Numbered from the stretch's first letter, positions 43,680 to 56,040 are shown. The stretch is DNA of 64,000 nt from Amylostereum areolatum (GCA_012932865.1 SAXG01000042.1:186001-250000), one strand, 5' to 3'. The notes: generated by a model from the sequence alone, not told the origin. A program made the numbers and translations.

Positions 43680-46300
43680 CCAGTGAACAATTCAATTCGA
43701 CCCTTCGACCCCGGCTCCCTCCCCGGCCTTCAAACGCAATTTTCCTCTCCGGCCTTCAAAACCCGCCCGGAAAGGTGGCGGCAAAGACGTCGGACCCTTA
43801 CAACGACGGCCTTCACCGCCCGGGCGAAGGGGGGACGGCGGGTGGGCGGGGGGGGGGGGACGGCGACGGCGGCGTCCGTGGGGGTGGTCGAGGGTGAAAC
43901 GGCCGAGGCGCCGTCGTCGACGGGCAGCTGCACGGCGCTGGTAGGGGTGGGGCACGCAGAGCGTGCTCTAAACAAGGTGAGATACTTAACATTGTATTAG
44001 CAACCAGCACTCACCCGAGGGCAGACGCGGAGGGCGAGAAGCGAGAGGTAGGTGGGTCGTGGAGGCAGCGTGGGAGCGGGGCCATGAGGTCGGACGTGGA
44101 GGGCTGAGGTGGAAGGTAGAGGTGGAGGGCGGGAGGTGTCGAGGTGGTAGAGGAGGGTGAAGGACTGAAGGGACGCGCTGGGTGGAGTGGACGCGGCGGG
44201 ACAGGTTCGACGCGGGATCAACGCAGATCAACGCGGGATCAACGCAGGATCACGGGGATCGAGGGGAATCAACACAGGATCGACGCGGGATCGACGCAGG
44301 ACCCCACCCGTTTCCGCCGGTTCCTCGCCCGTCCTTTCCATAGCGTGGTGTCCGCTCCCACCTCCGACGAACTCCTGCTGGGAGCAGTTGCCCCTGGCTT
44401 CACCCAGCCGCAGTGCTCGCGCGTGGCGGGGATCAAGGCGGGGCGTGCACGCGCGGGTCTAACATTCAAATTCATTCATATTGGTCAGGCTATATACAGC
44501 AAGCATCAAGACAAAAAATTACAAGAAATTTCAAGCAAAGAACCCAAGAAGAGCCCTCGACTTCAGCCCCCCCCCTTCGACCTTCANNNNNNNAATCTGC
44601 GCCTCTCCGACCTTCAAACCTGCGCCTCTCCGACCTTCAACCTGCGCGCGAAGGTGCCGGTAGAGACGGTGAACGCAACGAAACGACGGCCTTCATCGGC
44701 CGGGGCCGGTGGTGGTGGTGGTGGTGGTGGTGGTGGTGGTGGGCCGAATGGCCGAGCCGCCGTCGTCGACAGGCGGCTGAACGGCAGAGTGGGTACTAAA
44801 AAGGTGAGAAACTCACCTTCGCTTTGCGACTCGGAACTCACCTGGGCGGGGAATACACAGGTGGAGAGGGCATGCGAACGCCCGCGGTTTTGACGAAAGG
44901 ACGAAACTTGAATGGAGGGAGGGAGGGTGGGTCGTAGAGGAAGAGCGGGAGTGGGGCCATGTGGGCAGAGGTGGTGGGCGGAGGTAAAGGGTGGTGGAGG
45001 CCGAAGGAGGACGCGGCGGGACGTCGAGAGGACGCGGTGGGACGGAGTAGGACGCGGAGGAACGTCACGTCGAAGTGGTGGAGGTCGAAGGAGGACGCGG
45101 AGGTCGACGGAGGACGCGGAGGTCGAAGGAGGACGCGGAGGTCGAAGGAGGACGCGGAGGTCGAAGGAGGACGCGGCGGGACGTCGAGGGGGTGGAAGTC
45201 GAGGTGGTGGAGGACGAAGGAGGACGCGGCGGGAGGATGAGGAAGTAGGACGCGGACGAACGTGGGGACGGAGTAGGACGCGGAGGAACGTCACGTCGAA
45301 GTGGTGGAGGTCGAAGGAGGATGCGGAGGTCGAAGGAGGACGCGGAGGTCGAAGGAGGACGCGGCGGGACGTCGAGGGGGTGGAAGTCGAGGTGGTGGAG
45401 GACGAAGGAGGACGCGGCGGAAGGATGAGGACGCGGTGGGACGTCGAGAGGACGGGGCGGGGACGTCGAGGACGCGTTGAGGATGAGGACGCGGCGGGGA
45501 CGGAGTAAGTAGGTGGCGGGGACGGAGTAGGCGGCGGAGGGACGTCGAGTTGGTGGAGGCCGAAGGAGGACACGGCGGGACGTCGAGGCGGTGGAAGTCG
45601 AGGTGGTGGAGGACGAAGGAGGATGCGGCGGGAGGATGAGGGCGGGGCGGGGACGACAAGAGGATCGGCGGGGACGACGCGGCGGGACGTCGAGAGGCGT
45701 GTGGGCCGTGGAACGGTGCGGGGGGGAGAGAGGTGCAGCGGAATCAGGGGTGGACGAGGTGACCCTCGGTGCAACGCGTTCTGTTCGCAAGAACGACAGG
45801 GGATCGACGCGGATCGACGCGGATCGACGCGGAGTCGAGCGGGATCGACGCTGGCTTCACGCCCAGCCACAGTGCTCGCGCGTCGCGCGGGCATGGAGGC
45901 GGGGCGTGCACGCGCCGTCCGGCGGGACGTCGAGGGGGTGGAAGTCGAGGTGGTGGAGGACGAAGGAGGACGCGGCGGAAGGATGAGGACGCGGTGGGAC
46001 GTCGAGAGGACGGGGCGGGGACATCGAGGACGCGTTGAGGACGAGGACGCGGCGGGGACGGAGTAGGCGGAGGGACATCGAATTGGTGGAGGCCGAAGGA
46101 GGACGCGGCGGGAGGATGAGGACGGGGCGGGGACGTCGAGAGGACGCGGCGGGGACGTCGAGAGGACGCGGCGGGGACGTCGAGAGGACGCGGCGGGGAC
46201 GTCGAGAGGACGCGGCGGGGACGTCGAGAGGACGCGGCGGGGACGACAAGAGGAGCGGCGGGGACGACGCGGCGGGACGTCGAGAGGCGTGTGCACGCAC
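43680..46300. repeat. G/A-rich minisatellite and segmental-duplication region
   Basis: Diverged duplications (43683-43960 resembles 44614-44800; 44395-44455 resembles 45855-45915, with CAGTGCTCGCGCGT and GGGGCGTGCACGCG in both). Short GGATCAACGC-type repeats at about 44205-44300 and 45790-45845. Then a dense array of 18-24 bp units such as GAGGACGCGGCGGGGACGTC (44990-46280). Strong purine bias on the plus strand. A run of GGT trinucleotides lies at about 44708-44740. Long open frames here are by-products of the repeats. Confidence 0.85.
44587..44593. other. Assembly gap (7 N)
   Basis: Seven undetermined bases between direct repeats of CTCCGACCTTCAA. The true repeat number is unknown. Confidence 0.99.
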
Positions 46301-47020
46301 CGTCTAAGGTGGCTGCCGGGCGGACTCATGGGTTTAACGAACACGTTTGCCCCAGTGTGTCTGTGATCGGGGGCAGGGGGGCGACGCACCCTTCCAAACA
46401 ATACGCCGACCACCCCTCCTGAATGGGTTATCGGGACGCATCGCCCCGCCTTTCCTGCGGACGTCAGTCCTGATGTAACGCGGCCCTGTGCATCACATCG
46501 TGCGACGCACGCGCGGACGCAGGGGGTCGCGTACCACAACAGGGGCGGGACTAATGGGAGACGTCGGGTGGCGGCGGGATGGTGGGGGGCGGCGCCGTGC
46601 ACGCGCGCGACGGTGAACGTGAATTCACCAACCGCGCAGGCGTGGATGGCGGGGCCGTGGAAACGGTGGCTGGGGAGAAGGCAGACCAATGATGCACCAA
46701 CGCCGAAATGGCGCCTTTGAACGCCAGAGAAGGGGTTAGCGGATGGAGAGAGGAGACGTGTGGGGCGCTCACCCGGGAGCCAAGTGGAATCTCCAACCCA
46801 AACGCATCCTTCGCACAGCTTGAGGAGGGTAGAGGGGGCGGCGCGGGCACCCTGACGTCGTCGTTGGACGGAGCGCTGCGGATTGAAACGTAGAGGTGGT
46901 GGAATGAGCGGCGAAAGGGGCGGATGAGAAAGGATCGGGGAGGGAGGACGTGAAGGAGGCGCGCGAGGAGCAGGCTGAGTAGAGGTCGAGATGACCTTGG
47001 AACGAGAAGCGATGATGCGC
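46301..47020. other. No gene supported
   Basis: GC-rich spacer after the minisatellites. A small inverted repeat CCACTTAA...TTAAGTGG spans 47022-47052 and overlaps the tRNA-like element that follows. Confidence 0.3.
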
Positions 47021-47032
47021 CACTTAAATTCA

Positions 47033-47105
47033 AGGATATATGGTTAAGTGGTAATATGCTACATAGGTTCCAAAGGCTGGAGTTCAATCCCGCAGGAAGT
47101 CATTT
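47033..47105 (+). repeat. tRNA-like sequence, SINE candidate
   Basis: Pol III A-box TGGTTAAGTGG (47041-47051) and B-box-like GAGTTCAATCC (47080-47090) with tRNA-like spacing. The would-be anticodon loop TTCCAAA (CCA, Trp-like) is present, but acceptor and T stems do not pair well. More likely a tRNA-derived retroposon head than a functional tRNA gene. Confidence 0.4.
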
Positions 47106-47216
47106 ATTTTGTAATCGAAATTGAAGCCGGGCACGGGACCTGTGCCTGGGGAGGGAGACAGATCAGATGCAACCGGTGTTAACAGCCGGATGCAACCAGT
47201 GAACTGAACATCTACG

Positions 47217-47859
47217 GTCAGTTTGAGACAAGTCACAGCCATCTCTTGCAATTCAAGGACTTTCGAAAGTGTCTTGGATCATGGCTTGCTCGAAACCTTC
47301 CTTCATATGGTATTCCCCTTGCGCATAACTTTACATTGGCTCTAGATCATCAGGTATGTCCTTGCTTATTTGAAGTTTATACAGCATCCTAAAGGTCTGT
47401 TTTGGGGTATAGATTCAAGAGTATCGATACCTGAGGGTTCCATACGAGTCAATGGTAGACTGGCGTGAGGTTATCGATTATCTCCGATGCAGTCCTCAAT
47501 TCCATGGTCACCCACGCTATGACTGTGTTATTGTGGACACAGCAAACCATGGCCATATTTTTGCTCAGATCCATACAGTTTTCACCTGTTCTGTTGATGG
47601 GACAGCACATCCCCTCGCTCTGGTCCAGCCACTTGACGCACTAATCGGTGTGAGAAGTCGTGTCGATCGGGACCTTGGACTACTCCGTGTTCGAGCAAAA
47701 CCTCTTGTTCACTCCGAATTTATCTCGGTCAAGTCCATCGTGAGGGGTGCCCTCCTTGTTGAAGACTTCGACAAGCCAGGTGATTACCTGGTTGTGGATA
47801 CAACCGACGGCGACATGTTCCTCCGGTGCAAGGCACTGCTCCGACTTTCTCGACAGTGA
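47217..47859 (+). pseudogene. 3' fragment of a DDE transposase gene (Plavaka-like tail)
   Basis: Two exons. The first ends LAHNFTLALDHQ at about 47351; the second begins near 47412 after a GTATGT...GGTATAG intron (IQEYRYLRVPYESMVDWREVIDYLRCSPQF). The tail HGHPRYDCVIVDT ... LLRVRAKPLVHSEF ... SIVRGALLVEDF ... GDYLVVDTTDGDMFLR is a pattern I associate with the C-terminus of agaricomycete Plavaka (CACTA-like) transposases. The catalytic part is not present upstream, so this is a remnant. Family assignment is tentative. Confidence 0.5.
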
Positions 47860-49139
47860 GCACCACTCGAAAGCTACCGGCCGCCCCTTCCATTCCTCCC
47901 TACCTCATCCTCCCCCCCTCTCCATCATCAATGTACATCAGCACGGCGCTCCGAAAGGACACGAGACTGGAATATGCCTCATACTATCATAATACACCAT
48001 CCGCTATTTGTCGTCTCCACCCGACTCGTGACTCCTCGAACTTGAGCCGACGAGGAAACGGGCGGGTCTCACAATCGACTAAAATCTGCACCTCGTCGCG
48101 CTGCAGTTTGGGTGTATGCAGATGTTCCCCCATTCTCCAGACACAAAGCGGAGATTGCATGGCACCAAAGCGCGCAACCACAACTCCGCGGCATGTCGTG
48201 CACCGCACCATCCCCAAGGGCATGCCCGTTGGCCGCCTGTGCTCAGTGTCGGCCATGAACGACCTCGATTTCGACCTATGCACGATGTGCCATGCCTGCG
48301 GAGCGCGCACCCAGCATGGCGCTGACGTGTGACCTAGCCAAGGGGAATATCGCACGCGCGGAGGCGTTGCTGCAGTGGAAACACTCATCCAGAGCGACTT
48401 TTCGACCCTCGAGACGCACGGGCGCGAGCGGTGGAAGTCCCTGCCATAGTTTGTGGACAGGTACTTCGACAGGTTCTCGCTTGACGTGACGACGGACCTG
48501 TCTTCCTCCACCCGTTGTTGGACAGGGATTTGGCTTCTGGGAGGCCCGGGGGCTCCTCCTCCTCGGGTTGCCCTCGGAAAAGAACCCGCTAACCAACCCC
48601 CTTTCTCCAGGACCCGCCCTTCGCTATATTTGCCTCTAGCGCGCCATATCTTCCGTGCTGACCCGTGCGCGACGACGTGGAAGCCAACGCCCATCATCTG
48701 CCTCGCGCGGAGCTCGGGCTCGCTCTTCGACGAGTGCAGCAGCACCGCCTCTGTCGCTATATTGTGCCCGGTGTCGCGACGATGCAGTCCCCGCACGGCT
48801 TACGAAGCAGCAGCAGTCACCGGCATCTCGTCGGGCCTGTGAACGCGCAACTCCTCCTCACCACCTTCTCCGCCGACGCCCTCAGAGTCCATACGTCGTC
48901 CAGAGAATATTATGTTACAGGAAGGACAATCGAGGGCTCGCGGGGAGCGTGCTGCTCCTCCGTAGGCCATGCGAGGACCGTGGCGTCGCAACGCGGGACG
49001 CGCTATCCGACGTCGACGTATCGACAGATGCGCCAGCACTGCTGCACTCGGCGAAGAGCGAGCCTTCACTCCGTGTGCGCGCCACGGATGCGCGCGGGAA
49101 CGGCTCCCTTCCTACACACAACCGGCTTTCTACAACTCC
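47860..49139. other. Gene-remnant region, no complete gene
   Basis: A minus-strand frame (48796-47987) contains LLHSSKSEPELRARQ near 48750; a plus-strand frame contains LLHSAKSEPSLRVRA near 49045. These look like inverted, diverged copies of one protein segment, possibly from cyclin genes. Neither can be extended to a full model. Confidence 0.3.
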
Positions 49140-49591
49140 CACAGGCGTTTGGTCACCCTTCCCGCGCGACATCATCCTAGATGATTTCCAGGATTCCTGC
49201 TATGTGGATGAGGACACGGTGCTGCCCACCGTCTGCGTATTCCACGCCGCCCTACGCCGCGCCCAACGTCCCGGAAGGCGCTCGCGATGGCTCCCCCCCG
49301 AAAAAGCCCTGCCAGGATGCGGTCCCTCCCCTTCCGCATCTTCCCTCCCCCCTCCTTTTCCCTCGCAGGACCTTCCTCGCGTCCCTCATCCTAGCGAAGT
49401 TCACGCAAGATACAGGTCACACGAACCGCGCCTGGGCGAGGCTCGCCGCTCTTCCCGCACGGGAGATCGGTCGTTGCGAACGTGCCCTCGGTGAGGCTCT
49501 CGAGTGGCAGACGTGTCGTGCTTTGACGACGCCGATGCCCCCCCCCCCCCCTCCCGCGAGGCCACACCCCCAAAAGCTAGTCCATTCCTAG
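49140..49591 (+). pseudogene. Pcl-like cyclin, fragment
   Basis: A first exon (FPRDIILDDFQDSCYVDEDTVLPTV) is followed by an intron (about 49322-49370, ending CTCGCAG) and the diagnostic cyclin-box stretch TFLASLILAKFTQDTGHTNR plus AWARLAALPAREIGRCERAL and EALEW. This matches the conserved core of PHO85-type (Pcl) cyclins of mushrooms, which partner a Pho85/Cdk5-like kinase. The N-terminal half of the cyclin box is not recognisable and the sequence after EALEW degenerates into Pro runs, so it is probably a truncated copy. Confidence 0.5.
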
Positions 49592-50836
49592 CGACTGCGT
49601 ACGCGCTCAACAACAGCGGGATGATGGCGAGTTCGACGCCGACCTCCTTGTCAGACCCGAAGTACAACCCCTGAACCTTTCTGCAAATGAGACAACGCGA
49701 CAACGCGGATGTCCGGTGGCCAACCGCAGGGGGCCGACTCAAACGCTCGAGCCCAAACCCCGAGCCCGTTCCACTTCCGTTTAGCTCCCGGCCGCACCTC
49801 CTGCGCCGCCAGCAAGCCCAGCCGTCCGGCCTTCGCAATCAAAGCACGATCTGCGTCAAGCGCAAGCCATCGCCACGCGTGCAGAGCACCCAACCGCGTG
49901 AGACGAGTCCAAAGCTGTCCTCTGGGGAGGAGACTGCTGGGGAAACAAAGGCTGGCGAGGAGACGTATGCGTCGGAGGCGACCAATTGGATGGTCCGAGT
50001 CGATGAGCATGAGGAACAAGTGGTGGAGGGGCAGGAGGACGATGCGGAGGGGTTGGACAGGGATATTCAACATTCCCACAACACAATCCGCTAACAGACT
50101 CATCGCCGCGTTCTGGCTCGCCTCCGATCGCCCCAGAGTCCGGTGCGTCTTCACGCAGACTCCCCAGCGTCTCGAACAATGCGCGCTCGAGTAGTAGGAG
50201 CTCCAGTCGGAGCACGCCATTCAACCTCCCGGACGATGTCAAGGGCGATTTCATTGTTGTCGGGGCGAGGGAGGAGAGATGGAGTGGACCCCGAGTGTGA
50301 GTCCTTTTTCATTTCAACTCTTTCCGCTCCACTTTACACACACACTGACACTGTTCTCGCCATATTCTAGCTTCCGCGAAACATTTTGTGGTCGTCTGTG
50401 TGCGTGACCCCCGCTCCTGTTCGCCGCGGCCTCTGTTGATCTTGGAAGATTACCGTCATCGAAGCAACACGAGGAGTGCCGCCCGACGTGTCACGATGGT
50501 GCGTGTTTCTCTTACGGTTTCTTTTCCACCAAACTGAATGTACACAGAGTATATATCAGATGTAATATGCCTACGCGCGATGGGTATGGTGACCGTGGCT
50601 GACCCGCCTCATGTCTATGTACGTGTTATGCGTGCTCTCGGACCACGCCCCAATAAACTCAATCATTTTCAAGGTTTCCTTATCCTTCTCCGCCTCATGG
50701 CATCCGACATAAAAACCCCTTCAGCGCTGCCATTTTTCACCATCGCGTTCTCACCATTGCGTTCTTTCCGAGCCCCCTCACCTACGATATCATCAACCTC
50801 GCTCTCGCCTACGATACCACCCCTTCGAACACCAGC
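49592..50836. other. No gene supported; upstream region of the DUF6698 gene
   Basis: Overlapping open frames on both strands (49687-50094 plus, 49651-50220 minus) without recognisable domains. Possibly further decayed cyclin-locus sequence. Confidence 0.3.
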
Positions 50837-52596
50837 ATGGACGATGACCTTGTACAAGCCGAGCTCGACGATATACGCGCCCTCATCGACAGACCCACGA
50901 CAACGCTGCCTGGAAATGCGACGATTTTGGACTACCAACGGGTAAATACTATCGCGTCGTCCCATTGCTCTTCCTTACTATTTTCCAGGTCAATCGATCT
51001 CTCCAGCTCGACTATCAGACGCTTCAACAGCGTAGCAAGGTACTGCTCGATATGTACGGGGAACTCCAGGAGGAGCTAGTCGAGATCAAGCGATCGCCGG
51101 GCACTCGTACCACGCTCGTCGGTGAGGAAAAGCAGATCTCGCGCGCTGGAGGCAAATTTTCTATTATGAACGAACTCTGGCTCACCGACGTAGTGTTCGA
51201 GACTCCTCGTCCGATGGACATCGACCCGATGCAACCTACGCGCTACGAGAGCGACTACGCGAAAAATCTCGCTGCGACGGCGGAACTGTACGATTCCCTC
51301 CCGCCCTCGCTACAGGTTGTTCTGGCCGACGACAAACGAAGGCCATGGTTTGTCAGAACGGTGCGTTTCTCGCTTTCGTCTGTGGTATATGACTATATAA
51401 CTGTTCGCAGTTTTTGAAACAACACGTGCAGGAACGCTACAACGCCATCAGCCGTCTCCGTGAGTGTGCATCCCGTGTCCTTCCTTACAACGCCGGACAC
51501 TTCACCCCAGATTCCAACAACAAGGATATCCCCGGAATACATGGGCTCATCACGGATCCGGTAAGTGGCGAATATGACGAGTTTCCGCCACTCCTGTTCG
51601 GCGATTACGGGAACGAGGACACGCTCTTCAGGGGCGAGATTCTACCGAAGGTGAGTATGGTCACAATCTTTACACTGTGGTCCATCTAACCGCTCCGTTG
51701 GATAGATGCTGCGCGGTCTGCTTTTGGGAAAGTCCTCACTGGACCACCAGCGCCCTGCGAAAAAGACCGGGAAAGTCGGCATATGGGGGCTAAACGGTGT
51801 GACTGCGGGCGCGATAGCAGGCGTCGCTACTATGGTGCGCCATCCTTCTTTCTCGTGTCGTCTCAACATTGTTCTCACGTGATTGCAGACCGTGTTCGTT
51901 CTCTCGCCCGATAACGAGTTCGTGCGGGAGGGCAATGTGACGAAGCTCAAGTATTTCGAACTCTTCGACGCATACAAGCTTGCCATCCTGTCCCTTCCTT
52001 CTAATATTCGCAAGAACCTCTTCGCTTGGTGGGATACCATCGTCTTTGGCGCTCCGGCTGTACACTTGGAGTCCGAGTACACCGACTGCAGCCCACCACA
52101 GCCCCTCGACAGGGTCCGAGCCCTCATCGCGCGCATGTCCCTTTTGGATACGGTGGAGAATGTTTCCGAGGAGTCGCAGGGTAGACAGCCCGTTGATGAC
52201 TCGAACGGCGAGGACTCGAACACGGCGATAGCAAGTGTGGCCCAGCGCAGCCCTACTCCTGTACCTGGATATTCCACTTCATCCTTCGCCACTTCGTCCC
52301 TGCCTTCGTCCGTGTCGACGACGCCTATTTCAGTACTTGCACCGATCCCAGTTCTCGCGCCGACCCCAGTTCTCGCGCCAACCCCGGTTCTCGCGCCGAC
52401 CCCGGCTCTTGCGCCCACTTCGGCCCTTGCGCCCACAACATCAGCTCGAAGGGTGACGACGCGCGACCGTAGCGCTACACGTGGGTCCGCGGGCAAGGCA
52501 GGCGCGGTACGCGCGAGCGGTGCGTCCACCGGCGAGGGTGCAGCGGAACCGGTGGCCGTTGTTGGCGGGAAACGTCGTAGTGCTCGTAAAAAGTGA
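50837..52596 (+). CDS. DUF6698-family protein
   Basis: Function unknown; DUF6698 is an agaricomycete-expanded family. Exons: 50837-50941, 50989-51360, 51411-51650, 51706-51834, 51889-52596, with introns of 47, 50, 55 and 54 nt; all junctions keep phase. Family signature: RYNAISRLRE, FPPLLFGDYGNEDTLFRGEI, MLRGLLLGKSSLDHQRPAKK, GIWGLNGVTAGAIAGVATM, FVLSPDNEFVREG, and YFELFDAYKLAI. The C-terminal tail after residue about 380 is low complexity with five VLAPTP-type hexapeptide repeats (52336-52430) and a basic end GGKRRSARKK. A 51-nt stretch at about 51461-51511 has splice-like ends and could be an optional in-frame intron. Intact. Confidence 0.85.
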
Positions 52597-52763
52597 TCTG
52601 TGGGCATGGTTGTGTATCTACATGGACTTTCTGTTGCATAGATTAATTGTGCATCGGCTTTCAATGAGCCTCAGGAATTTCAATGAAGGACTTGATGTTT
52701 TCTTCAGTCTAAACTGGCTACAAAAGGCCGCATAAATTGTAGTTGGATTCCCCTATATAAAAA
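52597..52763. other. 3' flank of the DUF6698 gene
   Basis: AT-rich; nothing recognised before the tRNA-like element. Confidence 0.3.
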
Positions 52764-52846
52764 GACACCGTGGCTCAGTGGTTTTGCTATACTGACCTTG
52801 TAAGTTGTACTAAGCTTATACGGGTTCGACTCCCGTCGGTATACCC
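52764..52846 (+). repeat. tRNA-Thr-like sequence, SINE head candidate
   Basis: Perfect A-box TGGCTCAGTGG (52771-52781) and B-box GGTTCGACTCC (52823-52833). T stem ACGGG/CCCGT pairs fully and the anticodon loop reads CTTGTAA (TGT, Thr). The acceptor stem (GACACCG with CGGTATA) has two mismatches and the D stem is poor, so a tRNA-derived SINE head or a decayed tRNA gene is more likely than a working tRNA. Confidence 0.5.
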
Positions 52847-54564
52847 ACTTTAATATAATGTACCTTAATGTAGCTAATCATGTGATGTCCTTATGTAATA
52901 TGTAATCGGAGTACTATATCAGTGTGAACGTAAATGAATAAGTGGTAGCACCTTAAGACAGTCCAAAACCAATAAGATAGTACAATAGATAGTAGTAAGG
53001 TAGCAGTAGGAAGATAGTAATAGAAATAAAGTAGTACCAGTACTAGTAGAACAGTAAGGTAAGAACGGGTAAGAATGGGTGGGAGCGGGTAAGAGTGGGA
53101 GCTTCTGATAAGGCCTGATCGTGATTATCAGGTCTGTTCCTTTTGTCAGCGATCCGTGTCAAGCCGATCATGACTTCGCCATCAATGATAAGTCCATGAT
53201 CAGGGCAACGGCCCTCCCTGGTAATGTTCCTTATAATGCCGAAAGGGGCATCTTGTCAGCAAGGAAGTCTCCATGATCATTATGATAATTTCGCGGCCTC
53301 AATTATGGCCCTTTGCGTCATTATCATGAATTATAAGTCGATTCCCAAATTTCCGACAAAACCGTGGGAATCATTGTTCTTTCGAGGAATCCACCACTGT
53401 CGCGGACGCGGTCCCTGGGCCCGTCAACGTTGGACTCTTTCTGTGGACTCCAGCCGCTGGCATACTCTGGAACTGTATATCGTCTTCATCCCCATCATCT
53501 GTGTAGTCAGCCACGAGATCGGCACACTTTCGACTCACACCTTCCTCGATCGAAGTCCCAGTCCTTAGGCTTTTGCCAGATACCTCAACACAGATCGGAC
53601 GTCCTCTAGTCTAGAATGCACTTAACGGTCTCAACCGCGTACTACTGTCATACAACTACAGCAGCTGCAAACTTTGCTTGGGGGTGTCGTACCTAAAAGG
53701 CAAGTTCTCGACATCGCGACAGCACTGACATGCGGTGCCATCCCATAAGTAGGATCTCAGATTTGTGAGTAGAGAAGCGCCATCAGCGAAAAAATGTTTG
53801 GCTTCAATACATTTACAAGGCTTTACAAAGGCCATAATACTCACCGTACGGTGAACTTTTCACCCAGGTTTAGAGGACCAAGTTTCAGTTTTGCAATGCC
53901 GCCGCAAGCTTTGACAATGACACAGAAGTGCCACGAAACGGTGAGCTAAACCTAAACTTTAGGTTGATTCTCCGGCTTTCTTTCCCCTTATGGGAATATA
54001 GCCCTCTCGATTACTTGCGATATTTTAATATTATTTAATCGATTTGTTTTTGATTGATAAATGATCTTGTCTAATTTCAAACAGCTAAGTTAAGGACATA
54101 ACTATAAGGACAGTACAGTGTATTATAATCAAGTCTACACTCCGAAGTACTGTAGACGGAGAATGTCAGCTACGATGTAAAGGTATCAAGGAGCAAAGGG
54201 GACGTACCGTGCGCTCGCCCAATGTCTGATAATAGGGCCTCTGAGATACCATGGATGTCAGTTCGCGGTCAAACTCGAAAGAAAAGTACACGCACCTTGA
54301 ACTTCTCGAAGTCGCGTCTCCGGTTGTTGGAGAGGCTGGCTGAGGGCGAGGGCGACTTTTAAGCACCACGCTGCAGGGGTAGTCCGGGGTCCTGAAGCGC
54401 AGCCATGCGGGATCGCGTTTCGACGGTAGAGCTCGGAGAGAGGCTCAGAGAGTGAGCTTGAGCTTGTTTTAAGCTCTTGAACGCTCGGAATTCCTCGGTC
54501 CGCCGTCCGAGCGATCAAAGCGTCGGTGTCGTCGTCCTTTCGTGAACTTGCAATCCCTGCCAAA
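52847..54564. other. AT-rich spacer, no gene supported
   Basis: Composition drops well below the neighbours. Contains simple GTA-rich stretches (52960-53080), a GGGTAAGA run (about 53060-53100), and imperfect inverted motifs ATGATAAT/ATTATCAT around 53280-53330. Short frames on both strands have no domains. Confidence 0.4.
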
Positions 54565-55179
54565 ATGCTCGCAAGCCTCTCGGGGTTATATGAAAACCTT
54601 CAGCGGGACGGACCTGTTTTGGATCTGGAGCAAGCCTTGGCGAGGCGAATCCAAGATAGTGGAAGGCTGGTATGCGTCGGTGGATACCCTTACAATGGAT
54701 TACATAATCGACTAAGCCTTGTAAACGACACGCGGAAAAAACTGAGGAACGCTTTTTCGCTGATGGCCGTGACAGAGATTCCATGGTATTCGAAATTCGA
54801 TTGCTGCAGCTCCCGACACCGGTGGCGGTGAAGAAAACCGTCGATGGGCGGCGACCATTCGGATTCTCGTTTCGTTCTCGAGTCCCGAAGAGCTCTCTCA
54901 GCCGATGTCTGCCGAAGCCCGGGCCTGGTCTTTACCCTCCAAGCACCGAGGAATGATTTTACTCGAATGGCATCTCAGGCTGGCGGTGCGGGCGGTGACT
55001 CTGGAAGAGTCGACTGAGGTAGTGTTCTCCACCGCTGTTGGTCGAAGCGGTTTGTTCTGCGGCAGCGCTTTGACAACTGGCATGAGGCACTCGGGAAAGG
55101 GTGGCACCGCATTTTGTGCAGCCTTATAACATCCTGATTGCCGGACGACTCTTCAGAAACACCCCCACTTACGAGTCAA
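54565..55179. other. Coding-like fragments without a gene model
   Basis: A plus frame from the ATG at 54565 (GLYENLQRDGPVLDLEQALARR) and a minus frame from 54563 (DTDALIARTADRGIPSVQEL) both look plausible for about 80 residues. I could not decide between them. Confidence 0.25.
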
Positions 55180-56040
55180 ATGCCGCAATCGCCCGCATTC
55201 AACTCGTCCACTTCGAGTGCTATCGCCTCCTCCCCCGCCTCCAAGCAGAGATCTCCCACCAATATTATCTACTCTTACAAGGATGAGCTGGTGGTTAGCG
55301 CCCTCGCGGCGACCTATGAAGTGCGTCCCCCCTCTCCTCAAAGTCAAATGCCACTAACGCGCGACTACCTTTCCAACAGGATGCGATCGACCAGCTGCAG
55401 CTCATCTACCCCGACCTAGAGTCTGTTCCCCGCGAGAACATCCACATCTATATTGATGGGATACGACACGGCCAAGACACCAACGCTCGGAAGATGGTCC
55501 GTATCGCACCCACCTTGGAAGCGTGGCGCATTCTCTGCAATGGGTTCGTTGCCTGCCAAGTCTTGACCGTTTCCGTTTCCGAGGATTCTCGAGATACGCC
55601 ACCCGATGGCAGACTCGGCGCTCCGACGATGGATGTCCCTGCACGCCCAAGGAGCCCGTGCTCCTCCATATCCTCAAGGTTTAGTCGGTAACGGCCATTT
55701 CGTGGCCGTCGAGCTTTGGACGTCGAGCGCACGAACGTACGATGTCTTCGTTTACTATCGAGACCTCCGGAGGCTCAGTGACAGGCTTTGTCGCTTTATG
55801 GATAATTCCGCGTACTTTGCCATCTTCCCAAGGCTCTCGGTTCATCGCGATGTATCCATCCACGTCTATTACTACATCCCGCAGCATCTAATAAATTATC
55901 GGCTTCGCATGCCAGTGCCCAAGGATAAGCTGCCAACTACCCGCGCCGACGTGGACAAGACCGATTATGACAAGCTCATCCTTCGGGACGGCGATATGAT
56001 TCTGTTGAAGGACATGAGTGTGTGCCAGGGAGATATTTAA
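55180..56040 (+). CDS. Hypothetical protein, two to three exons
   Basis: Exon 1 55180-55318 (MPQSPAFNSSTSS ... IIYSYKDELVVSALAATYE), a 59-60 nt intron, exon 2 from about 55380 (DAIDQLQLIYPDLESVPREN ... RIAPTLEAWRILCNGF). At about 55680 good coding moves to another frame (HFVAVELWTSSARTYDVFVY ... IPQHLINYRLRMPVPKDK) and ends at 56040; a junction or indel near 55640-55690 is needed. No known domain. Tail-to-tail with the next gene. Confidence 0.4.

Noticed and set aside
44614..46689. 691-residue Arg/Pro/Ser-rich minus-strand ORF
   Set aside because: It is the translation of the G/A-rich minisatellite; stops are rare there by composition, and the frame contains the N gap.
49651..50220. 189-aa minus-strand ORF
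   Set aside because: No domain, and overlaps an equally long plus-strand frame; coding strand cannot be decided.
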